A stretch of DNA of 64,000 bases from Candidatus Woesearchaeota archaeon (GTDB lineage Archaea; Nanobdellota; Nanobdellia; Woesearchaeales; UBA11576). The DNA is taken from the NCBI GenBank assembly GCA_018675335.1, contig JABGYH010000009.1, positions 1-64,000 of the forward strand, given 5' to 3'. Each line of letters opens with the position of its first letter. The stretch's first letter is position 1. The position numbers and the translations under genes were made by a program. This document shows, piece after piece, positions 17,257-25,315 of the stretch. The notes under the pieces are model-generated. The model did no database searches. It was not told the DNA's origin and saw only the letters and a program-made list of their open reading frames with translations.

Positions 17257-17802
17257 TCAGGAAAGTTTAAACACTATTTTAAACATTTTAACAAAATATT
17301 TCCAATGCCAAGCGATATGAAATACAGAAATTATAGCCATCGCAATTCCCGTTTCAACATGCAACCACAATGCATTAAATGAAAAATTCATGGGCCAACC
17401 ATAATTAATTCTAGTAACAAGTAAAATTCCAATCAATCCAGATATTAGAAAAGTTATTAACAATAAAAAATTCCAAATTCTTTGATGTGTTACTAAACGT
17501 ATGAATTTTATTTTAACAAGAGATCTAGTCATACCATAAAAAACAACCAATAATAAAGTCAGAGGAATAAAATTATATTTGTTTCTAGTTGGAATAAATT
17601 GTTTCGGTTCTTCAGATCGTACTAATTCCACACTCGTTTCTTGAGATAATTCGCAAAGTCCATTATGATTTGAATCAACAAATGCACCGCATTTTCCCAC
17701 ACAGTCAACTTCACCGAACGGACAATCAACTGCAAAAACAAAACCTGTACAAAATAAAATAAGAAATAAAAATAAATTTAAAATAAAAATTTTTGTTTTC
17801 AT
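17257..17802 (-). CDS. DUF4405/cytochrome b561-like membrane protein with Ca-loop ectodomain
   Basis: 181 residues from ATG 17802 (a TTG at 17811 would add three residues). A signal/anchor (1-24) precedes a small ectodomain with four Cys and an EF-loop-like DSNHNGLCE. After a hydrophobic segment near residue 75 come transmembrane helices with His in RLVTHQRIWNF, LWLHVETG and FHIAWHW, the pattern of b-type haem-binding four-helix bundles such as DUF4405. It lies between desulfoferrodoxin (21 bases upstream) and Ogg2, so it may pass electrons at the membrane to the superoxide-reduction system. Haem binding is inferred from His placement only. Confidence 0.65.
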   Translation of the reverse strand: MKTKIFILNLFLFLILFCTGFVFAVDCPFGEVDCVGKCGAFVDSNHNGLCELSQETSVELVRSEEPKQFIPTRNKYNFIPLTLLLVVFYGMTRSLVKIKFIRLVTHQRIWNFLLLITFLISGLIGILLVTRINYGWPMNFSFNALWLHVETGIAMAIISVFHIAWHWKYFVKMFKIVFKLS

Positions 17803-17823
17803 AAAGTTCAACTCAAATTCAAC

Positions 17824-18204
17824 TTAATTTTCTGTTTTCCAATGCCCATGTAAATTACAAAATTCTCTTGCAACCACTTTTTCAGCATCAACACAAAATT
17901 CAGCTACAGGCTTATCTCCAGGTTTTAAGTATTGTCTATAAACTTTCCCATCTGCAATAAGCTCTATCCATTCAATTAAATGTTCTTCTTGCATTGGATG
18001 TTCTACAGATCCAACAGTCACCCTATAGCCATTTTCAATTTTTTCAATTACAGGTACGTGTTTTTCTTGCGCTGCATCAACTGTATTTTCTGCAAGCATT
18101 TGCATTTGTTGTCCACAACAAACAAGTTCTCCTGCACCTTCATGTAAAACTTCAACAATATTTCCGCAAACATTACATTTGTATACTTGATTTCGTTCTG
18201 TCAT
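17824..18204 (-). CDS. dfx: Desulfoferrodoxin (superoxide reductase)
   Basis: 126 residues, full two-domain form. Centre I (rubredoxin-like Fe(Cys)4) has C10, C13, C29 and C30 in YKCNVCGN and LVCCGQQM. Centre II, the superoxide-reducing Fe(His)4Cys site, has [26 protein letters not shown] and the C-terminal CNLHGHW. It reduces superoxide to peroxide without making oxygen, in the cytoplasm of anaerobes. GGAGGTTTTTTT precedes the start. It is the second gene of the oxidative-stress operon. Confidence 0.96.
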   Translation of the reverse strand: MTERNQVYKCNVCGNIVEVLHEGAGELVCCGQQMQMLAENTVDAAQEKHVPVIEKIENGYRVTVGSVEHPMQEEHLIEWIELIADGKVYRQYLKPGDKPVAEFCVDAEKVVAREFCNLHGHWKTEN

Positions 18205-18273
18205 TTTAAAAAAACCTCCATAAAAATTAATTTATCATCAATTCAAATCACATCTAAGACAAATAATAATCAA

Positions 18274-18798
18274 TTAGTCCAATCTTTGTTCAGATAATTG
18301 TAAATGATCAGTTTCGATTTGAACTAATGCACCAAAAATTTGTCTTAACCGAGGATTATCTGATTCTTTTGCACACTCAGCATAAAATTTTATTGCCCTA
18401 TCTTCTCGTTCGTGTGACTCTTGCAAACAATCTTGCGTTGAAACTTGACAAGTTTCTTCAACTTTTTTCAAATCTTCTTTTGAAAGTTTTAGAATTTTAC
18501 GCCAAATCGATGCATGTTCTGATTCTACTTTTTTAAGTATTTTAAACAATTGCCTAGCTTCAGAATCATTTGCTTTTTCTGCAGCACAAGCATAAAACGC
18601 AGCATTTGATAATTCAATTTCAAGTGATTTTTCAACATTTGCTCGATCTTTAGAACTTAATTCTACATCAAAAGTTTCATCATAATCTTTTGCTTCAATC
18701 ATAAATCCATGTACTGCACCGCAAAATGGACATCTTGAAGGAACTTCTTCGCCAATATAAGAATCTCCACATATTTTACATCTGAATAATTTTATCAT
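18274..18798 (-). CDS. Rubrerythrin-family protein with N-terminal rubredoxin domain
   Basis: 174 residues. An N-terminal rubredoxin-like knuckle pair (CKICG and CPFCG, residues 7-25) is fused to a four-helix ferritin-like domain with the di-iron ligand pattern E-x-E/AAF (SLEIELSNAAFYACAAEK), KKVESEHASIW, HEREDRAIKFYAECA and VQIETDHLQL. The rubredoxin-first order is that of reverse rubrerythrins, which reduce hydrogen peroxide and thereby consume the product of desulfoferrodoxin. It is first in the operon; the Shine-Dalgarno GGGGTAAAATT precedes the ATG. Confidence 0.92.
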   Translation of the reverse strand: MIKLFRCKICGDSYIGEEVPSRCPFCGAVHGFMIEAKDYDETFDVELSSKDRANVEKSLEIELSNAAFYACAAEKANDSEARQLFKILKKVESEHASIWRKILKLSKEDLKKVEETCQVSTQDCLQESHEREDRAIKFYAECAKESDNPRLRQIFGALVQIETDHLQLSEQRLD

Positions 18799-18953
18799 AA
18801 TTTTACCCCTTTATTCTTTTTTATCAAAAAATTTACTAAAAAACATATTAAAAAATATGAAAACAATATAAATACTAAATTTATTCTTTTTATAGTTTAT
18901 TGTTTTAACTGAAAAGTAATTTAATCCATAAACAAGAGAATTATAGCACAATA

Positions 18954-18961
18954 TTTATAAA
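18954..18961 (+). promoter_or_regulatory. TATA box of rpoL
   Basis: TTTATAAA; transcription near 18985 gives a short leader carrying AGGTGG (19003-19008) before the ATG at 19013. Confidence 0.55.
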
Positions 18962-19012
18962 TAGGTCCGCAATTCTGTAGTAGTTATAATTAAACATATA
19001 ATAGGTGGTCCC

Positions 19013-19291
19013 ATGGAAATAAATATTCTTGAAGATTCAAAAAACAAACTAGCTTTTGAGATTATTGGAGAATCTCACTCATTGTGTAATTCTCTTAAAA
19101 GTGCATTATGGAAGGTTAAAGGCGTAAAAATCAGCGGATATAATATCAGCCATCCCTTAGTTGGACAACCCAAAGTAATTGTAGAAACTGAATCTGGAAC
19201 AGCTCCAAAAAAAGCAGTTGCTGAAGCTTGTAAATTAATGAAAAAAGATAATGATGCATTCATCAAAGCATTCAACAAATCTTTTAAATAA
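19013..19291 (+). CDS. rpoL: DNA-directed RNA polymerase subunit L (Rpb11-like)
   Basis: 92 residues, typical length for archaeal RpoL. The motif GESHSLCNSLKSALW is the family's N-terminal alpha-like motif (usually GEDHTLxNLLRxxL), followed by ISGYNISHPLVGQPKVIVET and an amphipathic C-terminal helix. RpoL pairs with RpoD to form the assembly platform of archaeal RNA polymerase. AGGTGG Shine-Dalgarno and a TATA box are in place. It heads a run of three genes with AMMECR1 (8 bases on) and a transglutaminase-like protein. Confidence 0.96.
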   Translation: MEINILEDSKNKLAFEIIGESHSLCNSLKSALWKVKGVKISGYNISHPLVGQPKVIVETESGTAPKKAVAEACKLMKKDNDAFIKAFNKSFK

Positions 19292-19299
19292 TTTTTAAA

Positions 19300-19887
19300 A
19301 TGCTTTCTAAAGCAGAGGGTCAAGAATTAATTAAATCTGCACGTTCTGCCATTTTTTTTGAATTAAATTCAACAGATCCTTATCTAAAAGTTTATGAAAC
19401 TAAATTTGAAGAAAAACAAGGTCTTTTTGTAACATTAAATAAAAATAATGAGCTTCGCGGATGCATAGGTTTTCCACAACCAATTCTTCCTCTAAATCAA
19501 GCAATCATTGAAGCTGCAACTGCCGCAGCATTTGAAGATCCACGATTTCCCCCAGTAACAAAAGAAGAACTTGACAAAATTCAAATCGAACTTAGTGTTC
19601 TTAGCGTTCCAGAACTAATTAAAGTTAACAGTCCAGAAGAATATTTAGACAAAATAAATATTGGCATTGATGGATTAATTATTCACGCACAATTTACTTC
19701 AGGACTTTTACTTCCTCAAGTTTTTACAGAACATAATTGTTCTCCACTGCAAGCGTTACAAATGCTTTGTCAAAAAGCAGGGTTAGGAATCAATTCTTGG
19801 AAAGACCAATGGAATAAAGAAGAAGAGTCCATTCAAATTTTTAAATTTCAAGCTCAAATTTTTGAGGAAATACAAAATGAGTCCTGA
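19300..19887 (+). CDS. amrA: AMMECR1 domain protein (AmrA-like)
   Basis: 195 residues covering the whole AMMECR1 fold. The six-residue signature LRGCIG (~residue 47-52) is followed by EAATAAAFEDPRFPPVTKEEL, IELSVLS, IGIDGLIIH, SGLLLPQV and the C-terminal FKFQAQIFEE. The family partners with Memo and a radical SAM protein; an AmrS-like gene is at 8524. The function is not settled. It starts eight bases after rpoL and its stop overlaps the next gene's ATG by 11 bases, so the three genes are probably co-transcribed. Confidence 0.93.
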   Translation: MLSKAEGQELIKSARSAIFFELNSTDPYLKVYETKFEEKQGLFVTLNKNNELRGCIGFPQPILPLNQAIIEAATAAAFEDPRFPPVTKEELDKIQIELSVLSVPELIKVNSPEEYLDKINIGIDGLIIHAQFTSGLLLPQVFTEHNCSPLQALQMLCQKAGLGINSWKDQWNKEEESIQIFKFQAQIFEEIQNES

Positions 19888-20593
19888 AGAAATCCACAAT
19901 CAAATTCGTGAAGATGCTAGAAAAGAAATTGAATTAGAAGACCACACACACAAAAAAGTTCATACTCGACTCAGTTATTTTTCTAAAATAATTATGGGTT
20001 TGCTTCTTGTTTTATTACTTATTTTAATGATTCTTCCATACTACAGCATAAAACTTAATCCAGAACCAAAAAATATTCCAAGTATTTCTGAAGTTACGCC
20101 TTCAAACATTCAAGAATTTGTCACCAATTCAACAATTTTTGCAGATAAAAAAAACATTTTTAAAAATTTTCAACCATCAAATCCCTTAATCAAACAAATT
20201 GCTAGTAAAGTAGTTAGTCAAAGTTGTCCGTCAGGAAATAAAATTTGCCAAGCAAAAGCAATTTATTATTTTGTTAGAGATAATATTAATTATGTTAGCG
20301 ATCCTCAGTCAGAATATATTGAAGATCCATTAGAAGTTATTTACACAACCGGCGCAGATTGCGATGGAATGGCAGTACTCCTTGCATCACTCGAAGGCGC
20401 TATTGGAATTAATGCAGGTTTTGTTTTTATTCCCAATCATGTTTATGTTCAAATTTATCTTCCTGATGCTTCTTGGAAATATAAAGATTCGGATGGTTGG
20501 ATTAATCTTGATGCTACTTGTAAAAATTGTGCATTCGGAGAAATTCCTGTTTCTTCTCAAAAATCAGATAAAGATTATTTTAAGAATATATAA
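19877..20593 (+). CDS. Membrane-anchored transglutaminase-like cysteine protease/transferase
   Basis: 238 residues from the ATG at 19877, overlapping the AMMECR1 stop. A basic/acidic N-terminus is followed by one transmembrane helix (~36-57). The transglutaminase-core triad is visible: Cys in TTGADCDGMAVLLASL, His in FIPNHVYVQIY and Asp in DGWINLDATC, with the preceding KAIYYFVRDNINYVSDP helix. The domain should lie outside the cytoplasm. Family members act as peptidases or crosslinkers; which applies cannot be told. The ORF may be translated by coupling. Confidence 0.85.
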   Translation: MSPEEIHNQIREDARKEIELEDHTHKKVHTRLSYFSKIIMGLLLVLLLILMILPYYSIKLNPEPKNIPSISEVTPSNIQEFVTNSTIFADKKNIFKNFQPSNPLIKQIASKVVSQSCPSGNKICQAKAIYYFVRDNINYVSDPQSEYIEDPLEVIYTTGADCDGMAVLLASLEGAIGINAGFVFIPNHVYVQIYLPDASWKYKDSDGWINLDATCKNCAFGEIPVSSQKSDKDYFKNI

Positions 20594-20615
20594 AAAAAAT
20601 CTATTTATTTTTTGT

Positions 20616-21269
20616 TTATTCATTAACACACACCACAAATCCATTTTTTCTAGGAGTCCCATTTATTGTTCCTGCTTTTATTGTTGCAGCAGTCGTAGGA
20701 TTTGTTTTTTCAAGTGCTCTTAAATAACGCATATGCTCTATTGGCGATGGCCCAGTTCCATTTTGTAAAAAATACCAATCAATTCTAAAATCAGTTATAT
20801 CAACATCTAATTTTCCAACAACAAATGAATCCACTTTTGCCCTAAATTCAGGCGTTTGCAAAAAAGTTTGATTAGTATCTTTATGTAGCCCTTCAGTCAA
20901 ATAAAATGCAGCAATCTCGGAGGCTACAAATCCATAAAATGCAGAATCACTTAAACCAAGTGCTAGCAAGGGAGGAACTAATAAATCTAAAGTTACTAAA
21001 TTAATCAACTTTTTATATTCAATAGACCCCGTTTCTAACTCATCACACACTAATTCAACTTCAGGCCTGTCAGGATCAACATAAAATGCTTCAAATATTT
21101 GCTCATCTGGAAGTTCAAAGCCCAATCTAACAATAGGAAATTTAAGTTTAGAATCTAAATCATGTGCAGATATGCTTGCAACTAAGTCTTCTAAATAGCC
21201 CATAGTTAAGTCTAGTTTACGATCATAAAAATCGATAATATCAACGCCCATTTCTACAAAAAATACCAT
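20616..21269 (-). CDS. Hypothetical protein, 217 aa
   Basis: No family recognised. The protein is acidic and soluble, with the phrases FEAFYVDPDRPEVELVCDELE and LVPPLLALGLSDSAFYGFVASEIAAFYLTEG in the middle. The C-terminal end has AATIKAGTINGTPRKNGFVVC. There are two Cys and no membrane segment or signal peptide. An A/T-rich TATA-like stretch at 21290-21300 on the minus strand lies about 27 bases before the ATG. It converges with the transglutaminase gene. Confidence 0.65.
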   Translation of the reverse strand: MVFFVEMGVDIIDFYDRKLDLTMGYLEDLVASISAHDLDSKLKFPIVRLGFELPDEQIFEAFYVDPDRPEVELVCDELETGSIEYKKLINLVTLDLLVPPLLALGLSDSAFYGFVASEIAAFYLTEGLHKDTNQTFLQTPEFRAKVDSFVVGKLDVDITDFRIDWYFLQNGTGPSPIEHMRYLRALEKTNPTTAATIKAGTINGTPRKNGFVVCVNE

Positions 21270-21449
21270 CTTATTTAAAAAATTAAGTATTATACTTATT
21301 ATATAGTAGAAACATACAATAAAATAAATTAAAATAAATTAAACTATTAAAAATAGGATAAAGCACCAATATCATTCTAAATAAAATAGCAACACCTATA
21401 AACGAACCTGGCCTCAATCAATCACAATCAATTTCTGGAGGAATTTAAA

Positions 21450-21857
21450 ATGGAATGTGACAATTATCACAAATGTATAAATAATGCTAGCCCATACTTG
21501 TATTCATCATTTAGAATAATTATCGGTGTTTTGTTCTTTTTACACGGCGCAAAAAAACTATTCGGACTCGGTGGAGATCCTATTGGTGCAATCAACTTAT
21601 TTTGGTTTGCAGGATTATTTGAAGTTATTGCAGGATTGTTTTTAGTTTTTGGATTTTTTTCTCGTATTGGAGGAGTTCTAGGAGCTGCAACAATGTTAGT
21701 CGCATATTTTATGGTCCACATAAAAAACGGATTACACCCATTTACGAATGGAGGAGAATTAGCTCTTGTTTTCTTTGCAACATTTTTAGTAATAATTGCG
21801 CAAGGTAATGGAATCTGGAGTTTAGAAAAAGCCATTTGGAAAAAAGAACATTGTTAA
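21450..21857 (+). CDS. DoxX family membrane protein
   Basis: 135 residues with four transmembrane helices. The DoxX pattern is clear: RIIIGVLFFLHGAKKLFG, FEVIAGLFLVFGFFSRIGG, AATMLVAYFMVHIKNGLHPFTNGGELALVFFATFLVI. Related proteins include the small subunit of terminal quinol oxidases and many orphan redox-linked proteins. The N-terminus has two Cys (CDNYHKC). GGAGGA at 21436-21441 fixes the start. The flavodoxin-fold reductase follows 135 bases later on the same strand. Confidence 0.9.
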   Translation: MECDNYHKCINNASPYLYSSFRIIIGVLFFLHGAKKLFGLGGDPIGAINLFWFAGLFEVIAGLFLVFGFFSRIGGVLGAATMLVAYFMVHIKNGLHPFTNGGELALVFFATFLVIIAQGNGIWSLEKAIWKKEHC

Positions 21858-21992
21858 AAAAAAATAAAACAAAAGACTACTAATTCAAAAAAAAAACAGA
21901 TTACAAAAAAATTACTGTTATAATAGCGACAAGTCAAACCAACAGGTTTAAATTATTTAATTTTTTATTATTTCTATTAGGAGGAAATCACC

Positions 21993-22574
21993 ATGAAAAC
22001 ATTAATTATTTTCGCACACCCAAACACAAAGGGCCATTCTAAAACCATATTAACTGAAATTAAAAAATACTTCAAATCACACAAATTAGAGTATGAACTA
22101 TTAGATCTTCACAAAATAAAATATGATCCAGTCCTGCACGAAGAAGAACACTACACTGCAGGAAACAGAAACATAACCAAACAAAATAAAGAATTCCAAC
22201 AAAAAATTAGTGATTCAAACAATTTAATTTTTATCTATCCCATTTGGTGGGGCACAATGCCTGCAATCTTAAAAGGTTTCTTTGATAAAATTTTAACTCC
22301 AAGATTCGCATATGAGTACAAAAACAAAATTCCTACAGGCCTATTAAAAGGCAAACAAGCAACAATATTTATGACTACAGGCGCCAAACGTTGGATGACT
22401 AGAATATTTATGGGTGATCGATCAAAAAAACACATCGAATCAGACATTCTAAGATTTTGCGGAATTAAATCTAAAACTTACTATATAGATAATTGCACTA
22501 AATTAACAGAAGATCAAGAAAATAAAATCAAAACAATAGTTAAAAAAGGCCTAAATAAGCTATATAATACATAA
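21993..22574 (+). CDS. NAD(P)H-dependent FMN oxidoreductase, flavodoxin-like fold
   Basis: 193 residues of the NQO/KefF/MdaB type. MKTLIIFAHPN, the phosphate-binding GHSKTI, EYELLDLHKIKYDP, IFIYPIWWGTMPAILKGFFDK and MTTGAKRW are the family's FMN- and substrate-site motifs. It likely performs two-electron reduction of quinones or other electrophiles. TAGGAGGAAATC gives a strong Shine-Dalgarno. Placement after DoxX suggests a redox pair, but the 135-base gap may hold a separate promoter. Confidence 0.9.
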   Translation: MKTLIIFAHPNTKGHSKTILTEIKKYFKSHKLEYELLDLHKIKYDPVLHEEEHYTAGNRNITKQNKEFQQKISDSNNLIFIYPIWWGTMPAILKGFFDKILTPRFAYEYKNKIPTGLLKGKQATIFMTTGAKRWMTRIFMGDRSKKHIESDILRFCGIKSKTYYIDNCTKLTEDQENKIKTIVKKGLNKLYNT

Positions 22575-22617
22575 AAAACACAAATTACTTGTTTTTTCTT
22601 TTATTTATTTTAAACCA

Positions 22618-22625
22618 TTTATAAA
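22618..22625 (+). promoter_or_regulatory. TATA box of cupredoxin-like lipoprotein gene
   Basis: TTTATAAA with transcription expected near 22650; GGGGGTT at 22694-22700 is the ribosome site before ATG 22707. Confidence 0.5.
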
Positions 22626-22706
22626 CTATACAACCACAATCTTTTTAATTAGTAGTACTATTGTTAAGTTTATACAAATTCAATCATAATATTGGGGGTT
22701 ATAATT

Positions 22707-23174
22707 ATGAAAGAACGAAGCAGCAAATCACGTTTAATTGAAATTATTGCATTATGTTGTTTAATGACAGTTTTATTGTTTGCCACAGGATGTAATGAAG
22801 CAGCAAAAGACACAGAGTCAACTCAACCAATTATTGCAGAACCAATGCAGACTCAAACTACAACAATTCAAGAATCTGTTGAAGTAATTACACCTGCAAT
22901 TAAAGAAGTCTCAATGATTATTACTGAATCTAGATTTGATCCAGAAACAATTACTGTTAATCTTAATGATTTAGTAAGATTAAATGTTTATTCAAAAGCT
23001 AATGATACTATGAGTCTTGCAATAACCACATTTGATGTTGATGAATTAATAAATCCTGGCGAAGATTTAACAATCGAATTTAAAGCAGACAAAAAAGGAA
23101 CATTTGAATTATATTGCAACCATGATTGTGGAAAAGCAACAGATGCTCTAAAAACTGAGATTATTGTTAATTAA
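22707..23174 (+). CDS. Lipoprotein with degenerate cupredoxin domain
   Basis: 155 residues from ATG 22707 (a start at 22692 lies on the Shine-Dalgarno side). A signal peptide ends in a lipobox, LLFATGC. A Thr/Gln-rich linker leads to a cupredoxin-like beta sandwich: VSMIITESRFDPETITVNLNDLVRLNVYS, then INPGEDLTIEFKADKKGTFELYCNHDCG. In copper-binding relatives a His follows the first strands (HGFxI) and a Cys-x-x-x-Cys/His-x-x-x-Met loop ends the domain. Here the first position reads MSLAI and the loop is CNHDCGKATDAL, so usual ligands are missing. It may be a structural or altered metal site. Cell-surface location is likely. Confidence 0.75.
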   Translation: MKERSSKSRLIEIIALCCLMTVLLFATGCNEAAKDTESTQPIIAEPMQTQTTTIQESVEVITPAIKEVSMIITESRFDPETITVNLNDLVRLNVYSKANDTMSLAITTFDVDELINPGEDLTIEFKADKKGTFELYCNHDCGKATDALKTEIIVN

Positions 23175-23273
23175 TAATTATTGATTAAATAAACCAAATA
23201 ATAATCTAAATTTTTTACTTATTTTCTTAAATTACACTAAAATTTAAACATAGTTGCGCATTATACCAAAATA

Positions 23274-23281
23274 TTTATAAA
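23274..23281 (+). promoter_or_regulatory. TATA box of the L1-L10-P1 operon
   Basis: TTTATAAA; start of transcription near 23305 gives a ~65-base leader containing the stem at 23322-23357. Confidence 0.55.
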
Positions 23282-23321
23282 TCATTATTTTTTCTTAAGA
23301 ATTATTCGATATCACAGAAAT

Positions 23322-23357
23322 CCCGTTAACTATTGTCTTCGTAGGCGAATAGGAGGG
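23322..23357 (+). promoter_or_regulatory. Leader stem that can mask a GGAGGG in L1 mRNA
   Basis: CTATT (23330-23334) pairs with AATAG (23348-23352), and CCC (23322-23324) with GGG (23355-23357), enclosing TTCG. L1 is a known autoregulator of its own operon in methanogenic archaea, so this may be its mRNA target or simply a fold over the ribosome site. Pairing seen by eye. Confidence 0.3.
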
Positions 23358-23370
23358 TGGAGTTGATCGT

Positions 23371-24030
23371 ATGAATAAAGAAAACGTTAAACAAGCTTTA
23401 AAAAAGTTAAATGAAAGTTCTAAAAAGCGTAATTTCAAGCAGAGCCTTGATTTAGTCATAAATCTAAAAGGTTTAAATCTAAAAAAAACAGATAATCATG
23501 TTGATATGTTTGTTCCGCTTCATTTCTCAAAAGGTAAAACAGCTAAAATTTGTGCTTTAGTAGGTCCTGAATTAAAAGATAATGCTAAAGAACACTGCGA
23601 TTTAGTAATTGCTGCTAAAGATTTTGGAGAATACCAAACAGATAAGAAAAAACTCAAAAAATTAGCTCAAAATTACGATATTTTTATTGCTCAAGCAAAT
23701 ATCATGCCAAAGGTTGCTCAAGTTTTTGGGAAAGTATTTGGTCCTAAACAAAAAATGCCAAATCCTAAAGCAGGATGTGTTGTTCCTCCTAATGCTAATG
23801 TATCTGCACTAGTAGAACGACTTAAAAAAACTGTTAGACTAAAAGCAAAAACTGCTTTAAACATTCAAACAATTATTGGTAATCAAGATCAAAAAGAAGA
23901 AGAGATCATTGATAATATAATTACAGCTTACAACGCACTTGTTCATGGACTTCCTCAGGAAGAGAACAATATCAAAAACGTGTTAGTGAAGTACTGCATG
24001 TCAAAAACTGTTATAGTTCCACATAGATAA
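23371..24030 (+). CDS. rpl1: 50S ribosomal protein L1
   Basis: 219 residues. Archaeal L1 features are seen throughout: the N-terminal KRNFKQSLDLVINLKGLNLKK, VDMFVPLHFSKGKTAKICALVG, the domain II segment with LAQNYDIFIAQANIMPKVAQVFGKVFGPKQKMPNPKAGCVVP (the family signature), and the C-terminal return of domain I. It binds the L1 stalk of 23S rRNA and assists exit of deacylated tRNA; in some archaea it represses its own mRNA. First gene of L1-L10-P1, 12 bases before L10. Confidence 0.97.
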   Translation: MNKENVKQALKKLNESSKKRNFKQSLDLVINLKGLNLKKTDNHVDMFVPLHFSKGKTAKICALVGPELKDNAKEHCDLVIAAKDFGEYQTDKKKLKKLAQNYDIFIAQANIMPKVAQVFGKVFGPKQKMPNPKAGCVVPPNANVSALVERLKKTVRLKAKTALNIQTIIGNQDQKEEEIIDNIITAYNALVHGLPQEENNIKNVLVKYCMSKTVIVPHR

Positions 24031-24042
24031 GGTTAATAGAAA

Positions 24043-24891
24043 ATGGCATACGTAAGCGAACAAAAAAAAGAAACAGTGAAAGAGTTAGTTGAACTTATCA
24101 AAACTTATCCTATTATTGGAGCTCTTAACATGTCCGATCTTCCAGCAAGACAAATCCAAAAAATGCGTGAAAATCTTCGTGGTCAAGTTGTTATTAAAAT
24201 GACTAAACGAAGACTCATGAAAATTGCATTTGAACAAGCTGAAAAAGATAAAAAAGGCATTTCAAAGTTAAATGAAAAACTTATAGGGATGCCCGCACTT
24301 TTATTTACTAAAGATAATCCATTTGCAATTTTTAAAACTCTTAATAAAAATAAATCATCCGCACCTGCAAAAGCAGGTCAAATTGCACCTAAAGATATTA
24401 TTATTCCCGCAGGACCTACAAGTTTTGCACCTGGCCCAATTATTGGTCAACTTGGTGCGTTAGGAATTCCAACTGGAGTTGAAAATGGAAAAGTTGCCGT
24501 TAAAAAAGATGCAACAGTTGCAAAAGAAGGAGATAAAATCAAAAGTGAACTTGCAGGAATCTTAACAAGATTAGGTATCGAACCTATGGAAATTGGTTTA
24601 GCACTTACTGCAGTTTATGAAGATGGAATGATTTATGATAAAAACGTCTTAAATATCGATGAAGATGAATATATCAACAATATAACTCAATGTCATACTT
24701 GGGCTTTCAATTTATGTATGGAAGCTGGAATATTTAATAAAGAAACAATTGGTCTTATGCTTACTAATGGAGCTTCAGACGCTAGAGCATTGTCTATCGG
24801 TCAAGGAATTATGACTAAAGATACTGCTCAAGACATTCTTGCGAAAGCAGAACGTCAAGCAAATAGTTTGAAGAGTCAAATTAAAGTTTAA
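24043..24891 (+). CDS. rpl10: 50S ribosomal protein L10 (acidic stalk protein P0)
   Basis: 282 residues. The N-terminal rRNA-binding domain (VKELVELIKTYPIIGALNMSDLPARQIQKMRENLRG, KMTKRRLMKIAFE) and the archaeal insertion domain (IIIPAGPTSFAPGPIIGQLGALGIPTGVENGKVAVKKDATVAKEG) are intact. Spine helices that carry P1 dimers follow. The tail ends at SLKSQIKV and lacks the GLGALFG peptide found on many archaeal P0 proteins. P0 anchors the P1 stalk that recruits elongation factors. It sits in the standard order L1-L10-P1. Confidence 0.96.
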   Translation: MAYVSEQKKETVKELVELIKTYPIIGALNMSDLPARQIQKMRENLRGQVVIKMTKRRLMKIAFEQAEKDKKGISKLNEKLIGMPALLFTKDNPFAIFKTLNKNKSSAPAKAGQIAPKDIIIPAGPTSFAPGPIIGQLGALGIPTGVENGKVAVKKDATVAKEGDKIKSELAGILTRLGIEPMEIGLALTAVYEDGMIYDKNVLNIDEDEYINNITQCHTWAFNLCMEAGIFNKETIGLMLTNGASDARALSIGQGIMTKDTAQDILAKAERQANSLKSQIKV

Positions 24892-24915
24892 TGATCCTTA
24901 CGGAGGTTTTACAAA

Positions 24916-25218
24916 ATGGAATACGTATACGCAGCAATGTTAATACATAAAGCAGGCGGAAAAGTTGAAGAAGCAACTTTGAAAAAAGTTTTAGAAGCAG
25001 CTAATGTAACCGTTGATGAAGCTAGAGTTAAAGCAGTAGTTGCAGCTCTTGACGGTGTGGATATTAATGAAGCTATTGAAAAAGCAGCTATCGTTGCAGC
25101 TCCGGCAGCAGCACCAGCAGCAGACGCTTCAGCAAGTGCACCTAAAGAAGAAGCAAAAAAAGAAAAGGAAGAACCTAAAGAAGAAGCAGCTGCAGGACTT
25201 GGCGCTTTATTTGGTTAA
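24916..25218 (+). CDS. rpl12: 50S ribosomal protein P1 (L12)
   Basis: 100 residues, typical length. The N-terminal dimerisation domain ([45 protein letters not shown]) leads to an Ala/Pro hinge and a charged [15 protein letters not shown] stretch. The conserved end GLGALFG recruits elongation factors and also binds archaeal GTPases. GGAGG at 24901-24905 precedes the ATG. Last in the L1 operon, followed by a T-tract. Confidence 0.96.
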   Translation: MEYVYAAMLIHKAGGKVEEATLKKVLEAANVTVDEARVKAVVAALDGVDINEAIEKAAIVAAPAAAPAADASASAPKEEAKKEKEEPKEEAAAGLGALFG

Positions 25219-25227
25219 ATCTAATAA

Positions 25228-25262
25228 TTAGCTTTAAATTTTTTTTATTTTCAAAATTTTTA
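25228..25262 (+). terminator. T-tract terminator of the L1 operon
   Basis: TTAAATTTTTTTTATTTTC followed by AAAATTTTTAAA directly after the P1 gene; consistent with archaeal U-tract termination. Confidence 0.45.
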
Positions 25263-25315
25263 AATAATTTATATGGGTGTTTTTAAACGCCTCACTACAA
25301 AGTTAAGTGTAAAAA

